This document shows positions 54,914-64,000 of a DNA stretch of 64,000 bases, in pieces. Under the pieces are notes generated by a model, which searched no databases, was not told the DNA's origin, and saw only the letters and a list, made by a program, of their open reading frames with translations. The position numbers and the translations under genes are program-made. The DNA lies in the NCBI GenBank assembly GCA_002104905.1, contig MCFE01000134.1:62001-126000 (forward strand), in the 5' to 3' direction. The DNA is from Basidiobolus meristosporus CBS 931.73. Its lineage: Eukaryota > Basidiobolomycota > Basidiobolomycetes > Basidiobolales > Basidiobolaceae. Each line of letters opens with the position of its first letter. Positions within the stretch are counted from its first letter, which is position 1.

Positions 54914-57673
54914 ATGCTGATAAGGACGCTCGGTGTCCAAAGCCTGTTCTACGCCACCCTCGCCTCGATCTTAGTAGGCAGCGCACAATCCATTTACGAC
55001 GTTTCAAGCAGAATATCGAATGAATATACGGGGAGTTGTGCTGAGCTGGATGACCGGAGTATGGCGGTGGTTTTACCCTTCCAGCAGGTTGGCAATGTTT
55101 CCTATCACATGCGGTTGATCGATCCTACAGGAAGCTCGAAGCCAGCCTCCATCGATTATGGTGGGATCGAGCCAATCTTGGTTCCAATCAGAAAAGCCAC
55201 CCTGGTTGCTGTCTTACCTTCCAGCAGCCAGATCTCTTCGCAGCTGGTATCCATAGATTCTGTAATTATGAACAGAACAACCACGATCCATTCGGGTAGC
55301 TACGGTTTGATCACCGCCGCTGCCTTCAGGAATCTGTATGATGGATACGCGGTGTCTTGGACCTCCTCAGATAACCTGAGTCTTGCTATAGCGTGGTTGA
55401 GCAGTAATGGAGCCTTAGTAAACCAAACAACATATCGGCTCGACCTACCAGCCAGCCATATCGAGGCAACCACAACCTTTGATGGCAAAGTGCTCCTTGC
55501 CGTTCTACTATCGAACCAGAATCTAGTCAGACTTCAGGTTGTACAGATAGATCCTTTAGTGATGGGAACGCCCAAATTTTCGATAATCTATCAGAACAGG
55601 GTTGACCCACTGTCACCTCCGACGTATCAGACAGCAAAATGCGAGCCGATCCCGGATGGTAGTGGTCTGTCGTGCATTTATCTCTATCGAGAGCTGGTCA
55701 CAACAACGAGCTACAGGGTAACCGGAGTGGTGCAAGCATTCGCCTCCACTGGCAGCATACATCAGCCATTGGCGCGATACCAACTTGATATGAGCACTAC
55801 CCCCAATACACTGGACCTTGCCAGGAAAAAACCGCAGCTATCGGTGAACCCGGATGGAAGTTGGACTCATATTGAGCTCGGAGGTGCCACCGCGAGTTAT
55901 TACGATATTCTGCCAAACGGGACAACGCTGAACCTCTATAGCGTCAACGCATCCATCATATGTCCCAATCTTAATCATACTTGGTACGGGGTGCGTCCAT
56001 TGCCATCGCCTCGATATGGATGGGAAAGCGCGATCCTCTCCTTGAATTCGGCAGGGCGGCCAACGGTGAATTCCACGTATCCTTTTTCATATACCAACCC
56101 ATTGGTTGTGAGCACCAACCCGGAGGTCAATAGCGTTGTGGAGCCGCGCAGGTTGCAATTCGGCATAAAATACGGGATCTCTGGCCTATCACTCGGCGTG
56201 GGTTACATCCGAGTCTACTGTATGAGTGCAAATGGCCGGGTTCCTCGCGAGGTGATTAATGTGAATAGCCCAAGGGTGCAGTTCAGCAACGATACCATTC
56301 AACTAGACCTCCTGACGTCCAGTCTAAACTCGCCAAATGCGCAATACATCATCGAGATGGATGATGGGGCTGTGCGAAGCGGTAGCAACGAGCCTCTGCC
56401 AGGCATCAACGGCCCGCAGCAGATTTGGAGGGTGGTGACAGGTACATTCACACCGTAAGTAAATCTCTAGGTATTCAGACTAACCAGTGCAATGCGGCAA
56501 TAGGTTCGCGGAACGATACACAGGGCTCAGGTACTCCCGCATTCATTGTATTCATGAATTCGGCATCTTGTACTGATCATTGATTCAAGGGCTCACCACC
56601 ATTCTGGTCGAGCTAACTGTTAATGGCTCAATCGACCCCTTTGCGGACCTGGGACTGATATCTCGATTGATTCCCGTCGATATCAGCAGACTAGAATTTG
56701 TTCGCGTGGAGAACCAGCCAGCCCCGCAGCCAAGTAAGATGAGATTCAAGATCCATGATTCCTCGGAGCCGGATCAACTCGGAGCTTCCGACGCATTCCA
56801 AGATTTCCAGAATATCGTTCAGAACTCCAATGTGTTTCAACTGATTTCCTCTGCTCCATTCATCCACGTTGAAGCCTTGGGTAAGCTCGCAACAGACTCA
56901 TTCCAAAGCTGGCTGTATGCTGAGATGTTTTCCACAGATGACACGACGTATGCAGTGCGATGGGGTCTCATCAGTGCCGCCATTATACTGGTGGCCTTGA
57001 TTATCTTGTTTGTGATTCTCCGCCGGAAATACACCTCCAGCCAGAACGAGATCATATTCTCGATATCTTTCGGGCTTTTCGGGCTGGTCTTCGATCTGCT
57101 CTTCATCATCGTCCATGGAGGAGATATATCTCACCTGCGCGTGCTGCTAGGTATTTTCTTCATATGTCCGTACATTATCCACGCCCTTGCATCCAGCGCC
57201 ATCATCATTTTTGAGATCTCCCGCAACACGATGTTTTGGCTATGGTTCGGGCGGCGGCCTGTTCGTAACGGGATTCTGGCCACTCTGTCATTTACGAAGA
57301 TTGAGAATCTGAGGCTTCTTGACTCCCATTTCTGTCAGCTGGAGATCCTGAGCGCGCCATTCTCCGACTGGGCACTGAAATGGATAAGCATCATCGGTTT
57401 TACTAGCATATTTTTCCAGGATATCCCCAAGCTGGTTCTTCTGGTAGGTAGATTCCGCGTGCGCGTGCTCTCTGTCGCCTTCCCTGTGAGATTCACCATG
57501 TCTCTTCATATTAGATCATCTATCACTTGGACCTCCGCACCCCCAATATGATTCCTCTGTTGACCTTGGTTATTACCATACTGACGTTGACCTATGGTGC
57601 TATCTCCCGAATGACCTGCTTATGCGTTGCTGTTAAAGGGCACTTCAAGCACCAAGAATCGGCATATTACTGA
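54914..57673 (+). CDS. Secreted/surface five-TM protein, 865 aa, four exons
   Basis: Model: exons 54914-56454, 56504-56547, 56590-57443 and 57515-57673; the total is a multiple of three. Intron 1 is GTAAGT to TAG with a GACTAAC branch site, and intron 3 is GTAGGT to TAG; both are firm. Intron 2 (42 nt, GTATTC to AAG) is the choice that keeps the frame and is less sure. Residues 1-26 form a signal peptide (MLIRTLGVQSLFYATLASIL, cut near SAQS). A roughly 620-residue outer domain with many N-glycosylation sites follows, possibly beta-propeller-like. Five membrane segments lie at about 653-673, 683-703, 711-736, 791-815 and 825-846. FFQDIPKLVLL in segment 4 recalls a large family of uncharacterised proteins in Mortierella-type fungi; that link is from memory. 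A receptor or cell-surface role is inferred only. The open reading extends 26 codons upstream of the ATG, but without another ATG. Confidence 0.72.
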
Positions 57674-58302
57674 TTAACCTACCACCACGATCAGCGCAGC
57701 TCGTTTAATATTTGTAAGCCTTATTCAAGTCCCAGGACCAATGAAATTTTGAGACCCACTACGATTATAGAGAACCATCCAAATGTCTGTGTTGTCATTG
57801 GCAAGCATCGGCATGGCTTGTTTATGGCAACATTGATGGCAACATTGATGGCTGAATAAAGTCACGTTATCCCTTCAGGAGCCCACCGTTCGCCAGCATT
57901 GGATCCTCAAAATCTGACCACTAGTTTCCCGGTCTATGCATTGATCAAGTTGGCAAATTGGCAATTCTATTCGCAAATAGCGAATCATCCACATGGCCAC
58001 CATCCGAATCATCAGCTCATTTTTCGGCATGATCACGACTTCTTGCTGGATGAGCATCAGGTAGCACAGTAGCCAGCAGCCAGCCTGATTGATCCTCTAG
58101 CACTCACCATCTACAGTCATAGATACCAAGAGAATTGTGGGTCATGGTTTTAGCACAGGCAGCCCTAGCCAATGAGTGCCCGATTCACCCAACCAAACAT
58201 CGTCGACTTGCTCATGAGATGGTCTCTTGGTTGCTGAATGTTGCAAGAAATTGCGTGATACGAGAGTTGTTTACTCGTCAACCTTCGGCTGAAGATTTTT
58301 CG
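57674..58302. other. Intergenic region before the sulfatase gene
   Basis: No gene. AATAAA at 57855-57860 could serve the upstream gene. A 14-bp unit (ATGGCAACATTG) is repeated in tandem near 57824-57852. Confidence 0.6.
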
Positions 58303-58311
58303 CATATAAAG
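58303..58311 (+). promoter_or_regulatory. TATA box of the sulfatase gene
   Basis: CATATAAAG, 50 bp upstream of the ATG at 58353. Confidence 0.6.
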
Positions 58312-58352
58312 CGTTAGCATTCACGCTTGAGTGTCCGTTGTCAATTGCCACC

Positions 58353-60011
58353 ATGGTGAAAGCACTGAGTATTATGAGTTTGTTTGCCGCTACCCTAGCA
58401 TTAGGGCAAGCTACTGACGGCGAGAAAAAGCCCAATTTCTTGATCTTCCTGATGGATGATCAGGATTTGAAGATGGACTCTTTGAACTACATGCCACGAG
58501 TCCAAAAGTACATTGCCAGCCAGGGAACCACATTCAAACACCATTACATCTCCACAGCAGTCTGCTGCCCTTCCAGAGTGTCATTCTGGACCGGCCAATT
58601 CCCCCACAACCACAATGTTACCGATGAGAATCCGCCCCATGGCGGGTACCCGAAGTTTCTTTCGCGGCAATTGGACAGCAACTACTTGCCGTTTTGGCTT
58701 CAGCAGGCGAACTACACGAACTACTACGTTGGTAAATTCATCAACGGAGTGGATGCCAAGAACCCTGGCCCTCCCAAAGGATGGGCCCATTTCGAACCCC
58801 TCGTGGCACCCTGGATTTACCAGTATCTCAATCCCACCTTCTCGCTCAATGGTGCACCTTTCCAAGCCCACCAAGGTGAGTACCAAACCGACGTTATCCT
58901 CAACAAAACCCTGAACATCCTTGACGTTCTGAAATCTACCGATCAACCCTTCCTCTTCACCGTCTCCCCCGTAGCGCCCCACGACACAGTTGTCATGAGT
59001 TCAGAAAATGAATACCCCGAGTTCTATCCGCCCGTCCCAGCTGAGCGTCACAAGCTCCTATTTGACGATCTCAAAGTACCACGTAAGCCCAACTTCAACC
59101 CCGAAATCCAAGATAAGCCATCTTGGCTAAAGACGCTACCCCGGTTGAACCAGACTAGAGTGGACGACCTTGATGAACATTACAGACTCCGTATCCGATC
59201 ACTCCAGGCAGTTGACGAGTTGGTTGAGAAAGTTATCCTGAAGCTCGAGAAGAACGGCCAACTGGATAACACCTACATTATTTATACCACCGACAACGGC
59301 TACCATTTAGGACAGCATCGTCTCGGGGCAGGCAAAGGGACCCCTTACGAGGAGGATGTCAATATTCCATTCATTATACGTGGTCCTGGTATAGCCAAAG
59401 GAGAGATCAGTCAAGCGTTCACCACCCACACACATGTTCCTGCCACTATATTGAGCCTCGCCGGACTTGATGCTCCGGAGCATTTGGATGCCCCGCCAAT
59501 GCCAGTGCTGGAGGCACCAAGCCCTAGCAATGATCTCACTGAGGCCTTTAATGTGGAATTCTGGGCGGACGCATTCTTCGAAGACACTTGGGAGCGGTTT
59601 ACCAGCAACTCCTACAAGGCGGTCCGAATCATTGGCGAGGGCTACAACTACTATTTCTCCACCTGGTGTACCGGAGAGCACGAGTTGTACGACCTCTTGG
59701 AAGATCCTTATCAGCTTCGTAATGTCCACCCAGATGTGATAGAGAGGGACCCTGAGCTGATCAACCGATTGAACGCTCTTTTAAATGTACTAAGGGATTG
59801 CCTAGGAAACACCTGCCGTGATCCATGGAAGGTACTTCATCCAGATGGAGCCGTTCGCAATTTGAGACAGGCTCTCAGCAGGGTCTACGATTCGTACTAC
59901 GCGCAACTAGCCGTTTTCAAATTCGATACCTGCCAAGTATTTAACGATCGCACCAATGAGATTCTGGTCCGTGAGCAACATACCCCCGCATTGGTCATTC
60001 AAGCAGACTAG
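58353..60011 (+). CDS. Secreted arylsulfatase, 552 aa
   Basis: Hydrolyses sulfate esters, typically to scavenge sulfur. The ATG at 58353 sits in GCCACCATGG, a very good initiation context, and opens a signal peptide (MVKALSIMSLFAATLALGQA). The alkaline-phosphatase-like sulfatase fold is marked by Asp35-Asp36 in LMDDQD; CCPSR at 71-75, in which Cys71 would be oxidised to the catalytic formylglycine and Arg75 is conserved; Lys128 in YYVGK; His210 in VAPHD; Asp314-Asn315 in TTDNGYHLGQH; and Lys328 in GKGTPYEED. All expected calcium and active-site residues are present. The CCPSRVSFWTGQ and NPPHGGYPKF stretches are those of fungal arylsulfatases; N-acetylglucosamine-6-sulfatase is the nearest alternative. 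Length is normal and there are no introns. AATAAA follows at 60063-60068. Regulation by sulfur limitation is known for fungal homologues but not visible here. Confidence 0.93.
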   Translation: MVKALSIMSLFAATLALGQATDGEKKPNFLIFLMDDQDLKMDSLNYMPRVQKYIASQGTTFKHHYISTAVCCPSRVSFWTGQFPHNHNVTDENPPHGGYPKFLSRQLDSNYLPFWLQQANYTNYYVGKFINGVDAKNPGPPKGWAHFEPLVAPWIYQYLNPTFSLNGAPFQAHQGEYQTDVILNKTLNILDVLKSTDQPFLFTVSPVAPHDTVVMSSENEYPEFYPPVPAERHKLLFDDLKVPRKPNFNPEIQDKPSWLKTLPRLNQTRVDDLDEHYRLRIRSLQAVDELVEKVILKLEKNGQLDNTYIIYTTDNGYHLGQHRLGAGKGTPYEEDVNIPFIIRGPGIAKGEISQAFTTHTHVPATILSLAGLDAPEHLDAPPMPVLEAPSPSNDLTEAFNVEFWADAFFEDTWERFTSNSYKAVRIIGEGYNYYFSTWCTGEHELYDLLEDPYQLRNVHPDVIERDPELINRLNALLNVLRDCLGNTCRDPWKVLHPDGAVRNLRQALSRVYDSYYAQLAVFKFDTCQVFNDRTNEILVREQHTPALVIQAD

Positions 60012-60455
60012 ATCATGGTGAATATTGTCCACCTTATCCCAATTGAATGCGAATAGAAGCTCAATAAACAATACGTATCCCGAACATCCTTCCAACAGTT
60101 GACTACTCCTCTCCATTCTACCTCTGATCCACAGCCCCACTCGGCCTGGCTGCGATGAGTGCAGCAGCTGGTGGTGGCTTAGGGATGTGTGCGGTTCGCC
60201 CCTCCCCTCGTCATCCAAATGCTCTACTTCAAACCTCGATGGAATGGGATGAAAAATTTTATTCTTTGAATATGGAGTAACTCTAGAAACATGTGGGTCA
60301 GTTGAATCGGGATCGCGCGCACACCAAACGCTCCCCCTCCGACATCGGCCACGTTTCGATTCGAACATGAAACTTGGAAAAGCCCTACGGCAAAATTCAA
60401 AGGGGACATTATAAGAATTACAATAGTGCATAAATATATACTTTACATGGGTACA
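60012..60455. other. Intergenic region between convergent genes
   Basis: Contains AATAAA at 60063-60068 for the plus-strand gene and its complement, TTTATT, at 60258-60263, which may serve the minus-strand gene. No gene seen. Confidence 0.6.
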
Positions 60456-63400
60456 TTAAATAATGGTAATTCCATGCTTCGCGGGGTCATGGTTGTGGTT
60501 GTTCGGTGCTCTTCTAGACTTCCTCTTGCTTTTCTTGGATCGTTTGCGAGTCCGGGGCAGATCGTCGTCTGTGGAGAGGGTGGGCTCATCTAGGGTGTCG
60601 TTCAATGCAATGAGCTTCTCTAATGACAGTGGTTTTGCCGGTAGAATGAACCCTGCCTCCTCCTCTGGCATCAATCTCACCCCACGCTTTCTTCGGCGGT
60701 CGATGTCTTGGGGACTGCTCACCACGTTGAATGGCACCTGGGCATCCGAATCGCTTCCCAATTCGTTCAGACTCTGAAGTGCTTGCAGTGAGAGGAACTC
60801 GGTAGGCTCGTTGTCTGTGAAGCTTGTGAATCCATCATCACTTTTGGAATCCTGTGCAGAATGAGCAAAGTCACCAAGTGCTGGAGGATGGTAGTAGGGC
60901 TTCTCGTCCTCCTCCGACAAGTCTGGATTCTGGTTCCATTGGAGTAGTTGCTCCAGGGAGATGGACTTTGTCAGAATATCCTCAATGTCAGTCTCGGTGT
61001 CCACATCCTCATTATAGCTTGCAGAAGTGGTGGCCACCTCTTGGTCATCACTCTTCATACCGCTACTTCCTTCCGATTCCGAAGGGGTCTCCTCCGAATG
61101 TTGCTGATTAAGTTTAATCAGCATGTCCAGAGAAAGAAATTCGCGCGAGCTCTCCCCGGAACGGTTCCCATCATCCTCCGTCTCGGAGTCGGTAGGGATC
61201 AAAGGAACCAGACGGTCCGTATTCTCCGATTTGTTGAGTTTGATGAGATCCGCCAAGGAGACAAATTCCACGGGAATATCGTCATGCTCACTCTCAAAGT
61301 CTTCGTTGGATATCTGAGCCATCCATTCCGACGTAATATCCCCGTTGCTATTTATATCGGGGATCGAATCCTGTGTCCCCTTACGGATTTCCCGCCCTCC
61401 AGTAATGTTCACCATTGAGGAGACTTCGGGCTGGGAATCAGCTTTCAGCATAGCACCGGCTTCGGGCAGATGTCCCTTTGCTCCCTCGGTCGTCATCTGC
61501 AGTATCTCCGAAAGCAAAGATGTGCTGCCCTTGCTACGTTGTCTCGTACTTCCTCTCGAAGAAAGGTTTTCGATGCTCTCCATCGATTTCAGGACTCGGT
61601 CAGCCTTTTCCGAGATTGTCAGGCTCTCAAAGTTAGGTTCCTGGATCCGGATCAAGTCATTCAACGAAAGAGTTGCGGAGCTGGTTAATGGCTCTGGAGA
61701 GTGCTCATCATTGGTATGAGAAGAGATCGCTTCAGGTTCAGGTTGCACTATACTTTCGGGTGACGCGGTTCTTACATGATTCTTCACACGCTCGGGGAAG
61801 AAAATCTCAAAATCAGAGTTCTCCTCATTCGCGGAGTCATTCAGCCATATCAAGTCGTCAAGCGTGATAGAAGTCACTCGTGCATCATCATCCGATGTAG
61901 CAGACTCGTTTTCAACTGCTGGAGAATACTCCTCAGGATGGCGCTTGAGGTGGACCGCATCTGGGAAAGCCTCTTCCTTGGCCGCATCTGTCTCCATCGC
62001 CATTTTCACGTCACTGTCCGAAGCAAGATATTCTGGCTGAATCAATGGGTGATGCTCCTCTCCGTATTCTTCAATGAGTGGCTCGGCATCAGTAGCCTCG
62101 TCTTCAGAATCACTGATAAGATACATGTATGATTTACTATCATCTTTGGTCACAGGCGTATCGTGTGAAGAGCTGGGCTCCTTTTCCTCCACTTTCTCCT
62201 GCCCCTGGAGCTCCGACTTCTCGAGAGGAGCCAAAGTCTCTAGATTGTCAGCATTGCCAATGTCTTTCACCTCTGTGCTAGGAAGCATAGCCATTTGTGC
62301 TGATACATCGCTTCCCTCTAGCTGCTCTTGGATATTGTCACCGTTAGGGATGGGCGCTATGAGCTCACTGACATCGAGATTTTCGCTCAAATTGATTAGT
62401 ATCACTTCACTTTCAGCGGCTTGTTCCTCGATCGCTAGATCATCTTGCTGTTCAATAGTGCTCTCACTAGTTATCATGAAAGAGTCGTCGAATGGAGATA
62501 TCTTGGGCGGCTCATCAGCATCGATCATGTCGCACACCACTTCGTCTGCAATTTCTTGAGGCTGTTCGGTCTCTGCCTGCGAGGCGTCATTATCCACATG
62601 TAGAATTGGAGGCTTCTCAACATCGCAGATCACTCCATCGATCATCTCGGAATCTTCGTTGTCAGGAATGGATTTAAACGAGGCTTCCGAGTGATCATCC
62701 ATCTCAGGCTCACTATGCACCTGGCCTAGGGTTGAGGATATCTCTAAAAGCTCATCATCTATATTCGCGCGATGGTGGGGTGGCCAGGATTTACTTGTTG
62801 AGGGCATCTCGTCACTCTCACGAGAAATGTTGCGGTACAACAAGTTATTGAGCTCTATCAACCGTTCGAGCGGCGGTGTGGTTCCGAGAAGTGAGAAGAA
62901 GTCCTGGGTTACTTGCATGAATCGAGGATCGTTGTTCTGGATATCAAGATGGCCCTTCATCACCCCAAAATCATTCCTTAGGATTTCGGATAACAACTCT
63001 CCTTTAGGAGGTCGTTCGACCTTTTTGCTTAGCACCTCCTTTTTGTGTTCCAAGCGCTCAGGCATTGGCTCATGCTCACCAAAGGCTTCAAACACCTTGG
63101 GCTCCTCAAACTTCATGTCAAGCAGAGAGCTTAGGAATGAGTCCACATTCAATGGCGTCGATGTACCCTCAAGCCCTAGCAAGTCAGCCACTTGAGCAAC
63201 TTGAAGCTCGTTGGTATGGGCCACTGGGCTCATCGAGGTGTTTAATTCTTCCACAGCTTTATCTAAAGATGTAACCAAAGATAACTCTGATTTGGTTAAA
63301 GACACGCCGGATAGAAGCTCGTCGTTCGCCGCCTGATCTGATGCTATTGAGTCTGGGCCAAGCCCAAGCTCATCGGCCAAAGTCATTCCAGGGTATCCTG

Positions 63401-63986
63401 TGATTGCAGGATAGAAGTCCATTGATTGCTCTTCAGTAGAGCCCTTTTCGGAGCTCAAGTCAACTTCACTCTCCTTGGCGTCTGCAGAGGACGATTCCTC
63501 AACATCGCTGAAGCCGGTTTCTGTAGGGACACGGCCTTCGGTGGTAGCTTCGACTAATGGAGCAACTTGCTGATCAGTGGACTTCACCTGTTCATCCAGA
63601 ATGGCATACGAATCATTAAACGGATCCATGCTCGCAGCATCAGGCATTATGAATTCTATAAACTCTGTGATCTCCTTGCTATCGGGTGTTTCGAGACGGC
63701 CCGCGTTTACAGTATCCATTAAAGAGTCGGGGGATTCGGCTTGCTCAGCAATCAAGTCCACCACCGGGCTTTCGGTTTCGGCGAGATTCACCTCGTGTTC
63801 GGGGAGAATTTCTTCTGCGTCACGCATCGATACGAACTCCCCTCTGAATATGTCACCACCCATCATCAATTGGGCCACGATAGCCTCAGGAGAGACTTCA
63901 GGAAAAGAGTCGTCAGAGACTGATTTGAGTGAGGCAATCTCGGTGAACTGGTCAGGCTCTGACTGCTCCATCTCGGATTTGGACAT
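60456..63986 (-). CDS. Acidic, probably disordered repeat protein with basic tail, 1176 aa
   Basis: One uninterrupted frame of 1176 codons on the minus strand, very rich in Glu, Asp and Ser and without membrane segments or a signal peptide. The C-terminal half carries seven copies of a short motif, consensus (I/L/V)(S/T)LxxLIxLN, at about residues 707 (ITLDDLIWLND), 772 (LSLNDLIRIQE), 909 (VSLADLIKLNK), 950 (LSLDMLIKLNQ), 1008 (ISLEQLLQWNQ), 1066 (LSLQALQSLNE) and 1119 (LSLEKLIALND), spaced 41 to 137 residues apart by acidic, variable linkers. The last 40 residues are strongly basic (RKRSKKSKRKSRR), a likely nuclear signal or nucleic-acid contact. I recognise no family. The pattern suggests a scaffold presenting several copies of an amphipathic helix to one partner. 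The ATG at 63986 is 14 bp from the window end, so an upstream exon is possible. It converges with the sulfatase gene. Confidence 0.78.
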   Translation of the reverse strand: MSKSEMEQSEPDQFTEIASLKSVSDDSFPEVSPEAIVAQLMMGGDIFRGEFVSMRDAEEILPEHEVNLAETESPVVDLIAEQAESPDSLMDTVNAGRLETPDSKEITEFIEFIMPDAASMDPFNDSYAILDEQVKSTDQQVAPLVEATTEGRVPTETGFSDVEESSSADAKESEVDLSSEKGSTEEQSMDFYPAITGYPGMTLADELGLGPDSIASDQAANDELLSGVSLTKSELSLVTSLDKAVEELNTSMSPVAHTNELQVAQVADLLGLEGTSTPLNVDSFLSSLLDMKFEEPKVFEAFGEHEPMPERLEHKKEVLSKKVERPPKGELLSEILRNDFGVMKGHLDIQNNDPRFMQVTQDFFSLLGTTPPLERLIELNNLLYRNISRESDEMPSTSKSWPPHHRANIDDELLEISSTLGQVHSEPEMDDHSEASFKSIPDNEDSEMIDGVICDVEKPPILHVDNDASQAETEQPQEIADEVVCDMIDADEPPKISPFDDSFMITSESTIEQQDDLAIEEQAAESEVILINLSENLDVSELIAPIPNGDNIQEQLEGSDVSAQMAMLPSTEVKDIGNADNLETLAPLEKSELQGQEKVEEKEPSSSHDTPVTKDDSKSYMYLISDSEDEATDAEPLIEEYGEEHHPLIQPEYLASDSDVKMAMETDAAKEEAFPDAVHLKRHPEEYSPAVENESATSDDDARVTSITLDDLIWLNDSANEENSDFEIFFPERVKNHVRTASPESIVQPEPEAISSHTNDEHSPEPLTSSATLSLNDLIRIQEPNFESLTISEKADRVLKSMESIENLSSRGSTRQRSKGSTSLLSEILQMTTEGAKGHLPEAGAMLKADSQPEVSSMVNITGGREIRKGTQDSIPDINSNGDITSEWMAQISNEDFESEHDDIPVEFVSLADLIKLNKSENTDRLVPLIPTDSETEDDGNRSGESSREFLSLDMLIKLNQQHSEETPSESEGSSGMKSDDQEVATTSASYNEDVDTETDIEDILTKSISLEQLLQWNQNPDLSEEDEKPYYHPPALGDFAHSAQDSKSDDGFTSFTDNEPTEFLSLQALQSLNELGSDSDAQVPFNVVSSPQDIDRRRKRGVRLMPEEEAGFILPAKPLSLEKLIALNDTLDEPTLSTDDDLPRTRKRSKKSKRKSRRAPNNHNHDPAKHGITII

Positions 63987-64000
63987 GGCCTCGACATGAG

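Noticed and set aside
58581-59729. 133- and 140-codon minus-strand stretches within the sulfatase gene
   Set aside because: They are shadows of the sulfatase frame, which has all catalytic motifs.
62074-62559. 161-codon serine-rich plus-strand stretch
   Set aside because: It is the complement of the acidic repeat protein. Serine richness follows from Glu/Asp/Ser codons on the other strand.

Overview
The window looks like part of the chromosome of a filamentous, probably early-diverging, fungus. The support is short GT-AG introns of 42 to 71 nt, Ty1/copia and Ty3/gypsy elements beside Tnp2-type DNA transposons, a fungal cAMP-receptor-like GPCR, a secreted arylsulfatase, and a secreted multi-pass protein that reminds me of families expanded in Mortierella-like fungi. 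The phylum is an inference, not a measurement. No bacterial operons, CRISPR arrays, rRNA or tRNA genes were seen.

Positions 1 to about 49,940 are a gene-free, AT-rich block of nested transposable elements. Five families recur. Gypsy family A has 369-bp LTRs and 4-bp target duplications. A Ty1/copia family also has 369-bp LTRs, with 5-bp duplications and a primer site matching the anticodon arm of initiator tRNA-Met. LTR families B and C have 4-bp duplications, and C has a Lys-type primer site and a gag/protease module. Family X is a Tnp2-transposase DNA transposon with about 200-bp inverted termini, a 3-bp duplication and a divergently transcribed second ORF that I cannot assign. The only intact retroelement is the copia copy at 5746-10431 (1305-codon gag-pol, LTRs differing at 3 of 369 sites), inserted into a solo LTR of its own family. 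Almost everything else is broken by stops and frameshifts and nearly free of CpG, as if by CpG-directed C-to-T decay. Between about 19.4 and 33.4 kb the insertions are stacked five deep, and their duplications give the order of events.

At about 49.94 kb the composition changes sharply to CpG-containing, genic sequence. After about 2.9 kb with no convincing gene come four host genes: a seven-transmembrane receptor (52917-54254, +), an 865-residue secreted five-TM protein with three small introns (54914-57673, +), an arylsulfatase (58353-60011, +), and, convergent with it, a 1176-residue acidic repeat protein with a basic tail (63986-60456, -). The first three have TATA boxes 50 to 110 bp upstream of the start codon. 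A receptor, a large surface protein and a secreted sulfatase side by side suggest surface or extracellular functions, but nothing shows that they are co-regulated. The strongest candidates for undescribed biology are the second ORF of transposon X and the acidic protein with seven copies of an LSLxxLIxLN motif.
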